The notes beneath the pieces were generated by a model. It did not search any database. It worked only from the letters and a program-made list of their open reading frames with translations, and had not been told where the DNA came from. A stretch of DNA of 64,000 bases from positions 141,438 to 205,437 of the forward strand of contig NZ_JABXGD010000009.1 of the NCBI RefSeq assembly GCF_022627955.1. Direction: 5' to 3'. Each line of letters begins with the position of its first letter. The first letter of the stretch is position 1. The position numbers and the translations under genes are program-made. The DNA comes from Microbacterium sp. C5A9 (GTDB lineage Bacteria > Actinomycetota > Actinomycetes > Actinomycetales > Microbacteriaceae). Positions 39,043 to 47,231 of this stretch are shown here, in pieces.

Positions 39043-40478
39043 ACGCCGGCCGAGCAGGTGACATCGCCGCGCCCGTCGCCGATCCGTTCGCCGCGAGACG
39101 CGAGGCGGGACGCGCGGCGCGGGCACGGATGCCGAGGGCGATGCTGGCACCGTGGGCGCCGTCACCCGAGCGCCCCGACCCCATCTCTCTGCTGGAGGAG
39201 CAGGGGCGTTCCCGCGTGCCCGAACTCGTGCCCGTGCGGTACGCCCGCATGGCGACGTCACCGCTCGCGTTCTACCGCGGTGCCGCTCTGATCATGGCAT
39301 CGGACCTGGCCGCCACCGGGCACACGGGCATCATCGCGCAGCTCTGCGGCGATGCCCATCTCTCGAACTTCGGCCTCTACCGCACGCCCGAGAGGGCACT
39401 GACGTTCGACATCAACGATTTCGACGAGACTCTCCCCGGTCCCTTCGAATGGGACGTCAAGCGACTCGCGGCGAGCTTCGCGGTCGCGTGTCGACAACGG
39501 GGGTTCCGCAGCGAGGAGCAGCGTGCGTGCACGCTCGCCGCGGCGCACGGCTACCGCTCGTCGATCCGAAGCGCCGCGAAGTCGACGGTGCTGGATGCGT
39601 GGTACGACCGCTTCGACGCCGACCGTGCACGGCGGTGGCTCCGCGAGGAGCGACGAGACGATCGCGCGGGGGACGGCGAGGTCCGTCGTCTGGACGCGGT
39701 GATCGCGAAGGCCGGCACGCGCGACCACCGGAGAGCCTTCCGCAAGCTGGTCCGCGTCGTGGACGGCGACCTGCGGATCGCGGCCGCGCCGCCGTTGATC
39801 GTGCCGGTGGAGGACATCCTGCGCGACTCCGGAGCCGTCGCCGAGGCGGAGGCCATGCACGAGGTGCTGGCGTCATATCAGAAGACGCTCATCGGCGACC
39901 GGCATCCGATCGCCGAGTACCGCTACCGGCACATGGCGCGCAAGGTCGTGGGGGTGGGAAGCGTGGGGACGCGCGCCTGGGTGATCCTGCTGAGCGGGCG
40001 GGACGACGATGATCCGCTCCTGCTGCAGGGCAAGGAGGCGCAGGCCTCCGTTCTCGAGCGGTTCCTGGGTCCGAGCGAGTTCGAGAGCCACGGCGAACGC
40101 GTCGTCCGCGGACAGCGGCTCATGCAGTCCTCCAGCGATCTCTTCCTCGGCTGGCAGTCCATCACGGCCGTCGACGGGCAGCATCGGGACTTCTACGTGC
40201 GCCAGCTGCAGGACGGCAAAGGGGGGATCGACCCTGACGCCATGACGGTGCGAGGCGCGATCCTCTACGCACGGATCTGCGGAGAGACGCTGGGCCGCGC
40301 CCACTCCCGATCCGGGGATCGGGTCGAGATCGCCGGATACCTCGGGCGAGGTTCCGCGTTCGAGACGGCGATCGCCGACTTCGCGGCCGCCTACGCCGAG
40401 CAGAATCAGAGCGACTTCGACGCCTTGACCGAGGCGCTGGCTTCAGGACGACTCCCCCGCGCACACGAGGCGGGGTGA
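39039..40478 (+). CDS. DUF2252 protein (kinase-like fold)
   Basis: This 479-residue protein belongs to DUF2252. Motifs reminiscent of aminoglycoside/protein kinases are seen: LCGDAHLSNFG (like HGDxxxxN) and FDINDFDETLPGPFEWDVKRLAAS (like the DFG metal loop). Later come YRHMARKVVGVGSVGTR and DFYVRQLQDGKGG. The family's reaction is unknown. The ATG overlaps the previous stop (ATGA) and its own stop overlaps the channel gene (GTGA), so the operon is translationally coupled here. Confidence 0.85.
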   Translation: MNAGRAGDIAAPVADPFAARREAGRAARARMPRAMLAPWAPSPERPDPISLLEEQGRSRVPELVPVRYARMATSPLAFYRGAALIMASDLAATGHTGIIAQLCGDAHLSNFGLYRTPERALTFDINDFDETLPGPFEWDVKRLAASFAVACRQRGFRSEEQRACTLAAAHGYRSSIRSAAKSTVLDAWYDRFDADRARRWLREERRDDRAGDGEVRRLDAVIAKAGTRDHRRAFRKLVRVVDGDLRIAAAPPLIVPVEDILRDSGAVAEAEAMHEVLASYQKTLIGDRHPIAEYRYRHMARKVVGVGSVGTRAWVILLSGRDDDDPLLLQGKEAQASVLERFLGPSEFESHGERVVRGQRLMQSSSDLFLGWQSITAVDGQHRDFYVRQLQDGKGGIDPDAMTVRGAILYARICGETLGRAHSRSGDRVEIAGYLGRGSAFETAIADFAAAYAEQNQSDFDALTEALASGRLPRAHEAG

Positions 40479-41170
40479 GGCAGCCGATGCGAGCCGTCGT
40501 CGACGCGGTCTGGGACCGGCGATCCGGATACTGGCTGGTCCTCGCGCTCCTCATCGCCGCGTATGCCCTGTGCGCGGCTCAGGACACGACCGATCCGAGC
40601 CCGTGGGTGCTCGTGGTGCAGCTGGTGACCGTCGCCGTCGTGCTCCGCGTGACCGAGGCGCATCAGAAGGTGCAGCACACGGCATGGATCATCCTGTCGA
40701 TCGCCGCCGCCGCGACCCTGGTCGTCGCCGTCCTGGGCCTGCGCGGCGAGGCGCTCGACATCGCGCTGTCCGCGGCATCCGCCCTCGCCTTCCTCTTCGC
40801 GCCGGCGGCGATCATCCGCCATCAGGTGCACCGACGCGGCCTCGACATCGAGGCGCTGCTCGCCGCGACCGCCGCCTACGTGCTCGTGGGCATGTTCTAC
40901 GCGCACGCCTACAACCTCGTCGCTCTGCTGACGGTCGCCCCCACCTTCGGCGACCAGACGGTCGACTCGCTCTCGAGCCAGCTCTTCTTCTCGTTCACGA
41001 CGCTCACCACCACCGGCTACGGCAACATGGTCCCCGCCTCACCCGGTGTCCAGGGCATCGCCGTCAGCGAAGCGATCACAGGACAGCTCTTCCTGATCAC
41101 CGCGGTGGCGCGCATCATGCGCGGCGCGCGGCGGTCGTCCCGAGAAGCCACCACCGAGGAGACACCGTGA
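40475..41170 (+). CDS. Two-pore-helix-type potassium channel with extra N-terminal helices
   Basis: This 231-residue protein has four N-terminal helices followed by a pore module: outer helix (about 128-150), pore loop with selectivity filter TTTGYGN (178-184) and inner helix (about 196-215). This filter fits K+. There is no RCK/TrkA domain, so no obvious ligand gate. The GTG at 40475 overlaps the DUF2252 stop; an ATG four codons later is possible. The next gene overlaps its stop (GTGA) in turn. Confidence 0.88.
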   Translation: MRQPMRAVVDAVWDRRSGYWLVLALLIAAYALCAAQDTTDPSPWVLVVQLVTVAVVLRVTEAHQKVQHTAWIILSIAAAATLVVAVLGLRGEALDIALSAASALAFLFAPAAIIRHQVHRRGLDIEALLAATAAYVLVGMFYAHAYNLVALLTVAPTFGDQTVDSLSSQLFFSFTTLTTTGYGNMVPASPGVQGIAVSEAITGQLFLITAVARIMRGARRSSREATTEETP

Positions 41171-42783
41171 AGAAGTGGAACGTCGTCATCGTGCTCGGCG
41201 CCGCGCAGTTCGTCATGGTGCTCGACGGCACGGTCATGAACGTGTCGATCTCGACCGTCGTGAGCGACCTCGACACGTCGGTCACGGCCATGCAGGCGGC
41301 GATCACGTTCTACACCCTGACCATGGCCGCGTTCATGCTCTTCGGCGCCAAGCTCGGCGATGTGTGGGGTCGCCGCCGAGCCTTCGTCATCGGCTCGTGC
41401 GTCTATGCCCTCGGATCTCTGATCACGGCGGTGAGCCCGTCCGTCGCGTTCCTCTTCCTCGGCTGGTCGATCGTCGAGGGACTCGGCGCGGTTCTGGTGA
41501 TCCCCGCGATCGCCGCCCTCGTCGCCGACAACTACCGGGGGCGCGACAGGGTCACAGCCTTCGCCGTCATCGGCGCCGTCTCGGGCGCCGCGGTCGCCGC
41601 CGGGCCGTTGATCGGCGGAGCGGTCACCACGTACTCGAGCTGGCGATTCGTGTTCGTCGCCGAAGTGGTGATCATGCTGGTCGTCGTCCTCTGCGCGCGC
41701 ATCGTCACCGATTCCACGCCGCGCCAGGCCATCAGGATCGACATCGGCAGCGTGCTCCTGTCGTCGGCGGGTCTCGTGCTGATCGTGTTCGGCATGCTCC
41801 AGAGCAAGACCTGGGGATGGGTGGTTCCCCTGCACCGCCCCGAGTTCGCGGGCGTCGCGCTCGCCCCTCTCGGCATCTCGCTGACCGCCTGGTGCATCGC
41901 CGCGGGGGTCATCCTCCTCTCGCTGTTCCTCTCCTGGCAGCGCCGCCTCGTGCGCGACGGCAGATCTCCGCTCGTGCAGCCCGACCTGTTCTCGATCGTC
42001 TCCCTGCGCAGCGGGCTCTCGGTGCTCGGAGCCCAGTACGCGGTGACCGCCGGGCTGTTCTTCATGGTGCCGGTGTACCTGCAGATGACCCTCGGCCTGG
42101 ACGCGCTCGAGACCGGGATCAGGATCTTCCCGCTCTCGGTCGCGCTGATCCTGTTCTCGATCGTGGGAACGGCGCTGTCCCGGCGCTGGTCGCCGCGCCG
42201 CATCGTGCGGATCGGGCAGGCGGTCCTGGTGCTCTCGGCGCTGCTGCTGCTCGGGTCGGTCACCGACGACCTGCGCGGCGTGCTGTTCGGCATCGGGATG
42301 TTCCTCACCGGAGGCGCGCTCGGACTCCTGGCGTCTCAGCTGGGCAACGTGAACATGTCGAGCGTCGGCGAGAAGGACACGAGCGAGGCCGGCGGGCTCC
42401 AGGGGGTCTTCCAGAACCTCGGATCGTCGCTCGGCACCGCACTGATCGGCTCGCTGCTGATCGGCGCCCTCTCCACGTCGTTCGCGTCGGGCGTCGCGAC
42501 GAGCGGCCTCCCCGAACAGGTCAGGGAGACGGTGAGTGCAGCGACGGATCGCGGAGTCACGGTCGTGCCCGCGGCGGATGTGGCGGGCATCGGTGAGACC
42601 GCGGGACTCACCGATGCCGAGGCGCGCGAGCTCGCCGAGATCTACCGCGAGTCGCAGCTGTCGTCCCTGCGCGTCGCGTTCGTCGGACTGATTCTGATCG
42701 CCCTGCTGTCGATGCTCTTCTCGCGCGGCATCCCCGCCGAGGCCGCCGTCCGCCGACGATCCGGCGCCGACGAGAGAGTGTGA
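41167..42783 (+). CDS. MFS exporter, DHA2 (14-helix) family
   Basis: This 538-residue transporter has about 14 helices. Motif C-like and motif A-like segments are visible: GAKLGDVWGRRRAFVIG between helices 2 and 3, and GAVSGAAVAAGPLIGGAV in helix 5. DHA2 members export drugs or metabolites by proton antiport. An extracytoplasmic loop lies near 440-500. It starts at GTG 41167 with GAGGAG six bases upstream and overlaps the channel gene. It is the last gene of the operon and is convergent with lacI. Confidence 0.9.
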   Translation: MKKWNVVIVLGAAQFVMVLDGTVMNVSISTVVSDLDTSVTAMQAAITFYTLTMAAFMLFGAKLGDVWGRRRAFVIGSCVYALGSLITAVSPSVAFLFLGWSIVEGLGAVLVIPAIAALVADNYRGRDRVTAFAVIGAVSGAAVAAGPLIGGAVTTYSSWRFVFVAEVVIMLVVVLCARIVTDSTPRQAIRIDIGSVLLSSAGLVLIVFGMLQSKTWGWVVPLHRPEFAGVALAPLGISLTAWCIAAGVILLSLFLSWQRRLVRDGRSPLVQPDLFSIVSLRSGLSVLGAQYAVTAGLFFMVPVYLQMTLGLDALETGIRIFPLSVALILFSIVGTALSRRWSPRRIVRIGQAVLVLSALLLLGSVTDDLRGVLFGIGMFLTGGALGLLASQLGNVNMSSVGEKDTSEAGGLQGVFQNLGSSLGTALIGSLLIGALSTSFASGVATSGLPEQVRETVSAATDRGVTVVPAADVAGIGETAGLTDAEARELAEIYRESQLSSLRVAFVGLILIALLSMLFSRGIPAEAAVRRRSGADERV

Positions 42784-43818
42784 TCAGCGCCGCGGGGGTG
42801 CCGTGCTCGCGCGGAGGACGAGCTCGGTGCCCACGAGGGGAGTCTGCGTGCGCTCTCCCCCGTCGAGTTCGGCGAGCAGCGCATCGACCGCCAGCGCGCC
42901 GACGCGCTCCGGATGCTGCTGCACGGTCGTCAGCGGGGGCCAGAGCTGGGCGGCATCCGGCAGGCCGTCGAAGCCGACGACGCTGACGTCGGCCGGGATG
43001 TCTCGTCCCGCTTCACGGAACGCGCGGATGACGCCGATGGCCATCTGATCGTTCGCGGCGAAGACCGCGGTGACGCCGTCATCGTCGCGCAGCCGAAGTC
43101 CCGCCTGGTAGCCGGACTCCGCCGTCCAGTCGCCCTGCAGCGGCTGGGGCACGGCGAGCCCGCGCGATTCGAGGGTGTTCCGCCAGGACTCGCGCCGACG
43201 CTCGGCGGAGTACGACTTGGCGGGGCCCGCCACGTGCCAGACGGTCTCGTGTCCGAGATCGAGCAGGTGCTCGGTCGCGAGGCGCGCTCCCTGCGCCTGA
43301 TCGGTGTCGACGAAGGGATGGCCCTCACCGCGATTGGAGTCGACCAGCACGACGGGCAGACCGTCGGGGATCTCGACCTCGGCCTCATCGAGCTGATGAG
43401 CCTCGATCACGATGATGATGCCGTCGACCGCGTGCTCCTCGAGCCGACGGAAGGCACCGGCGACCGTGTCGCGTGCGCTCGACTCCACGGGGATCAGCGT
43501 GAGTGCGTACCCCATCTGCGATGCGCGCACGGCGATGGCATCGAGGGTGCGCTGATTTCCGTAGGAGCTGAACGAGAACATGATGACGCCGATGGCGCGG
43601 AACCGTCCCGAGCGCAGGGCACGTGCGGCGCTGTTCGGCCGATATCCGAGACTCTGCATGGCGTCTTCGACCCGTTCGCGCGTCGCCGCTCCCACATAGC
43701 CGCGGGCGTTGACGACGCGGGAGACGGTCTGACCGGAGACCCCGGCGGCACGCGCGACGTCCTCCATCGAGGGCTCTCTGCGCCGCTGCGGAGGCTCTGC
43801 CGACTGGTCCGAGGTCAC
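42784..43818 (-). CDS. LacI-family repressor of the galactoside locus
   Basis: This 344-residue regulator has an N-terminal helix-turn-helix (MEDVARAAGVSGQTVSRVVN), hinge (PNSAARALRSG) and a periplasmic-binding-like effector domain. It probably releases DNA on binding a galactoside or its product. I chose GTG 43818 because GGATGG lies six bases upstream and TAGTGT at 43851-43856 could be its -10. An ATG at 43836 lies inside operator 1 and would add six residues. It is divergent from the sugar ABC genes and shares two operators with them. Confidence 0.9.
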   Translation of the reverse strand: MTSDQSAEPPQRRREPSMEDVARAAGVSGQTVSRVVNARGYVGAATRERVEDAMQSLGYRPNSAARALRSGRFRAIGVIMFSFSSYGNQRTLDAIAVRASQMGYALTLIPVESSARDTVAGAFRRLEEHAVDGIIIVIEAHQLDEAEVEIPDGLPVVLVDSNRGEGHPFVDTDQAQGARLATEHLLDLGHETVWHVAGPAKSYSAERRRESWRNTLESRGLAVPQPLQGDWTAESGYQAGLRLRDDDGVTAVFAANDQMAIGVIRAFREAGRDIPADVSVVGFDGLPDAAQLWPPLTTVQQHPERVGALAVDALLAELDGGERTQTPLVGTELVLRASTAPPRR

Positions 43819-43833
43819 GATCAACCATCCGTT

Positions 43834-43854
43834 CATATGTTGACGTTGACACAC
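43834..43854. promoter_or_regulatory. LacI operator 1
   Basis: A 21-bp sequence here is repeated exactly at 43868-43888. Its core TGTTGACGTTGACA fits the LacI pattern TGT-N8-ACA around a central CG. This copy overlaps the candidate lacI -10 and early leader, which suits autoregulation. Confidence 0.8.
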
Positions 43855-43867
43855 TAGCAGCGCATCG

Positions 43868-43888
43868 CATATGTTGACGTTGACACAC
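43868..43888. promoter_or_regulatory. LacI operator 2 with embedded -35 of the sugar operon
   Basis: This is the second identical 21-bp copy, 34 bp from the first. It contains a perfect TTGACA (43880-43885) that can serve as the -35 of the rightward promoter, with a weak -10 near 43903-43909. Repressor here would block the operon directly. Confidence 0.8.
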
Positions 43889-43926
43889 GGCGCGGAGAGC
43901 GCCCGATTTCTAAGAAGGTCTCGTCA

Positions 43927-44844
43927 ATGACGACTCACGATTCCGCAACCCGTGCGGACCACGGCATCCGCCGGCGCGAGAAGCGCGACTGGAAGGGCTG
44001 GGCGTTCGTCGGCCCCTTCATGGTCGTGTTCGCACTGGTGTTCCTCACCCCGCTCGCGTACTCGGTCTACCTGAGCTTCTTCCAGGAGAAGCTCATCGGC
44101 GGCACCGCGTTCGTCGGGTTCGACAACTACGTCCGCGCGCTCACCGACTCGCAGTTCTGGGAGGCGTTCGGCCGAGTGCTGCTGTTCCTGGTCGTGCAGG
44201 TGCCGATCATGCTGGCGCTCGCCCTCGCCGCCGCGCTCGCTCTCGACAGCGCACGTCTGCGCGGCGCCTCGTTCTTCCGCATCCTGATCTTCCTTCCCTA
44301 CGCGGTGCCGGCCGTCGTGGCCGTGCTCATGTGGGGGTACATCTACGGCGACCAGTTCGGTCTCACGAGCAATCTGAACGACTTCCTCGGCAGCGACGTC
44401 TTCACCCCGTTCGCCCGCGAGTGGATCCTGGTGTCGATCGGAAACATCGTGACCTGGCAGTTCGTCGGCTACAACATGCTGATCTTCTACTCCTCGCTGA
44501 AGACGATCCCCACCGACATGTACGAGGCCGCATCCCTCGACGGCGCCGGCGCCTGGCGGACGATCTTCTCGATCAAGATCCCCAACGTCCGCGGCGCCCT
44601 CGTGATCGCGACGATCTTCTCGATCATCGGCAGCTTCCAGCTGTTCAACGAGCCGAACATCCTGCGCCCGCTCGCCCCGAACGTCATCACCACGTTCTTC
44701 ACGCCCAACATGTACGCGTACAACCTGTCGTTCGCCGGGCAGCAGTTCAACTACGCCGCGACGATCGCCATCATCATGGGCGTCATCACCGCGGTGATCG
44801 CCTATGTCGTGCAACTGCGCGGCTCGAAGTCGGAGGTGCGTTGA
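43927..44844 (+). CDS. Sugar ABC transporter permease, MalF/UgpA type
   Basis: This 305-residue inner-membrane permease has six helices. The cytoplasmic EAA loop reads YEAASLDGAGAWRTIFSIKIPN, where the ATPase docks. The N-terminus RREKRDWKGWAFVGPFMVVFAL is typical of CUT1 transporters. AGAAGGT precedes the ATG by about nine bases. No ATPase gene is in the locus, so a shared MsiK-like ATPase encoded elsewhere is expected. It ends one base before the partner permease gene. Confidence 0.94.
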   Translation: MTTHDSATRADHGIRRREKRDWKGWAFVGPFMVVFALVFLTPLAYSVYLSFFQEKLIGGTAFVGFDNYVRALTDSQFWEAFGRVLLFLVVQVPIMLALALAAALALDSARLRGASFFRILIFLPYAVPAVVAVLMWGYIYGDQFGLTSNLNDFLGSDVFTPFAREWILVSIGNIVTWQFVGYNMLIFYSSLKTIPTDMYEAASLDGAGAWRTIFSIKIPNVRGALVIATIFSIIGSFQLFNEPNILRPLAPNVITTFFTPNMYAYNLSFAGQQFNYAATIAIIMGVITAVIAYVVQLRGSKSEVR

Positions 44845-44845
44845 C

Positions 44846-45736
44846 ATGGCTCTCCCCCTCGCCCGCCCCTCGCAGAAGCGCCATGATCTGATGAATCCGC
44901 GCAAGTCGAAGATCCTGCTGATCGTGATGGTCGCCTACGCGCTCTACACGCTCGTGCCGCTCGTGTGGCTGCTGTTCAGCTCCACCAAGACGCAGTCCGG
45001 TCTGTTCAGCTCCTTCGGGCTGTGGTTCTCCGACGATTTCGCGTTCTTCGACAACCTCGTCGCGACCTTCACGTACCAGGACGGCATCTTCCTGCGCTGG
45101 CTCGGCAACACCCTGCTCTACGTCGTCGTCGGCGCCGGAGGCGCGACGCTGCTGGCCACCATGGCGGGCTACGGTCTGGCGAAGTACAACTTCCCCGGTC
45201 GTCGCGCCGTGTTCGCGGTCGTCCTCGGCGCGGTCGCCGTGCCGGGCACCGCCCTCGCGGTGCCGACCTTCCTGCTCTTCAGCGAGCTGGGAATGACGAA
45301 CACGCCCTGGGCCGTGATCATCCCGTCGCTCATCAGCCCGTTCGGCCTCTACCTGATCTGGGTCTTCGCATCGGAGTCCGTGCCGACCGAGCTGCTGGAA
45401 GCCGCCCGCATCGACGGCGCCGGCGAGTTCCGCACGTTCTTCACGATCTCGATGCGACTCCTCGCACCCGGCATCGTGACGGTGGCGCTGTTCACGGTCG
45501 TCGCGACCTGGAACAACTACTTCCTGCCGCTGATCATGCTCTCCGACCCGGCCTGGTACCCGCTCACGGTGGGCCTGAACCAGTGGAGCGCGCAGGCCAT
45601 CGGCGCAGGATCCCAGCCGATCTACAACCTCGTGATCATGGGCTCGCTCCTGACCATCATCCCGATCGTCATCGCCTTCCTGCTGCTGCAGCGTTTCTGG
45701 CAGTCAGGTCTCACCGCAGGAAGCGTCAAGCAGTAG
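44846..45736 (+). CDS. Sugar ABC transporter permease, MalG/UgpE type
   Basis: This 296-residue second CUT1 permease has six helices and the EAA loop LLEAARIDGAGEFRTFFTISMRL. CGGAGGT lies about nine bases before the ATG at 44846. It pairs with the upstream permease to form the channel. A short hairpin (CGTCGG/CCGACG, about 45770) lies before the binding-protein gene. Confidence 0.94.
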   Translation: MALPLARPSQKRHDLMNPRKSKILLIVMVAYALYTLVPLVWLLFSSTKTQSGLFSSFGLWFSDDFAFFDNLVATFTYQDGIFLRWLGNTLLYVVVGAGGATLLATMAGYGLAKYNFPGRRAVFAVVLGAVAVPGTALAVPTFLLFSELGMTNTPWAVIIPSLISPFGLYLIWVFASESVPTELLEAARIDGAGEFRTFFTISMRLLAPGIVTVALFTVVATWNNYFLPLIMLSDPAWYPLTVGLNQWSAQAIGAGSQPIYNLVIMGSLLTIIPIVIAFLLLQRFWQSGLTAGSVKQ

Positions 45737-45802
45737 CTCCCTGCACCCCCTGCATCGAAAACGTCGGTCCGACGCTGGACCGCACCCCGAAAGGACACAG
45801 CA

Positions 45803-47158
45803 ATGAAGCACCTTCCCTCTCCTGCCGCGCGGCGCACCCTGACGGTGCTCGCCGCCGGAACCGTGGCAGCGCTCGCGCTGGCCGGCTGCAGCACGGGCGA
45901 CTCGGGTTCCGGCGGCGCCGCCGGTGACGGATCGTTCGACTCGGTCGAGGCAGCGCTCGAGGCCGGCGGCGAGATCACCTACTGGTCGTGGACCCCGTCC
46001 GCCGAGGCCCAGGTCGAGGCGTTCGAGAAGGAGTACCCGAACGTCAAGGTCAACGTGGTCAACGCGGGCACCAACAACGAGGAGTACACCAAGCTGCAGA
46101 ACGCCATCAAGGCGGGCTCCGGCGCCCCCGACGTCGTCCAGGTCGAGTACTACGCACTCCCGCAGTTCTCTCTCACCGACGCGTTCGTCGACCTGTCGCA
46201 GTACGGCTTCGCCGACTTCGAAGACGACTACACCGCCTCGACGTGGAACTCCGTGACCGACGGCGACGCGATCTACGGTCTGCCGCAGGACTCGGGCCCC
46301 ATGGCGCTCTTCTACAACAAGGCCGTCTTCGACGCCGCCGGCGTGGCCGTCCCCACCACGTGGGACGAGTACTACGAGGCTGCGAAGGCGATCCACGCCG
46401 CGAACCCGAACGCCTACATCACCAACGACACGGGCGACGCCGGCTTCGCGACCTCGATGATCTGGCAGGCCGGCGGCAAGCCGTTCGAGACCTCGGGCAC
46501 CGACGTCACGATCGACCTGCAGGACGACGGGTCGAAGAAGTGGACCGAGAACTGGAACCGCCTCGTCGAGGAGGACCTGCTCGCCCCGTACAACAGCTGG
46601 AGCGACGAGTGGTTCCGCGCCCTCGGCGACGGCAGCCTCGCCACCCTGGTGATCGGCGCCTGGATGCCCGGCAACCTGATCTCCGGCGCACCCGACGGAG
46701 CCGGTGACTGGCGTGTCGCCCCGATGCCGACCTACGACGGCACGCCCGCGACCGCCGAGAACGGTGGCGGTGGCCAGGCCGTGACGAAGCAGAGCAAGAA
46801 CCCCGCGCTCGCGGCCGGCTTCCTGTGGTGGCTCAACAACTCCGAGGACAGCATCTCGATCTTCCTCGAGTCGGGCGGCTTCCCGTCGACCACGGCCGAG
46901 CTGTCGAGCGAGGAGTTCCTCGCCGACGCCCCCGAGTACTTCGGCGGTCAGAAGATCAACGAGGTCCTCGCCGCCGCCGCGGACGAGGTCGTCGAGGGAT
47001 GGAGCTACCTGCCCTATCAGGTGTACGCCAACAGCATCTTCGGCGACACCGTGGGCCAGTCGTACCAGAACAGCACCGACCTGAACGAGGGCCTCGTGTC
47101 CTGGCAGGACGCGCTCGAGCAGTACGGCAACGAGCAGGGCTTCGCCGTCAACAAGTAA
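45803..47158 (+). CDS. Sugar-binding lipoprotein of the ABC transporter
   Basis: This 451-residue family 1 solute-binding protein is secreted and lipid-anchored: the lipobox LAGC places the acylated cysteine at C29. The mature protein opens with a Gly/Ser linker, then EITYWSWTPSAEAQVEAF. GAWMPGNLISGAPDG and the conserved GGGGQAVTKQSKNP are also seen. It should deliver a beta-galactoside or oligosaccharide to the permeases. GAAAGGA precedes the ATG. Confidence 0.94.
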   Translation: MKHLPSPAARRTLTVLAAGTVAALALAGCSTGDSGSGGAAGDGSFDSVEAALEAGGEITYWSWTPSAEAQVEAFEKEYPNVKVNVVNAGTNNEEYTKLQNAIKAGSGAPDVVQVEYYALPQFSLTDAFVDLSQYGFADFEDDYTASTWNSVTDGDAIYGLPQDSGPMALFYNKAVFDAAGVAVPTTWDEYYEAAKAIHAANPNAYITNDTGDAGFATSMIWQAGGKPFETSGTDVTIDLQDDGSKKWTENWNRLVEEDLLAPYNSWSDEWFRALGDGSLATLVIGAWMPGNLISGAPDGAGDWRVAPMPTYDGTPATAENGGGGQAVTKQSKNPALAAGFLWWLNNSEDSISIFLESGGFPSTTAELSSEEFLADAPEYFGGQKINEVLAAAADEVVEGWSYLPYQVYANSIFGDTVGQSYQNSTDLNEGLVSWQDALEQYGNEQGFAVNK

Positions 47159-47168
47159 TCGCACGTCT

Positions 47169-47208
47169 GGTCGCGCCGACCCTCCGCCTGTCGCGGGTCG
47201 GCGCGACC
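47169..47208 (+). other. Strong hairpin between binding-protein and beta-galactosidase genes
   Basis: Arms GGTCGCGCCGACCC (47169-47182) and GGGTCGGCGCGACC (47195-47208) pair over 14 bp around a 12-base loop. No U-tract follows. It is inside the operon and may protect the 3' end of the binding-protein message or lower read-through into the enzyme gene. Confidence 0.75.
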
Positions 47209-47231
47209 TCCCCCACCGAAAGCACTCCATC

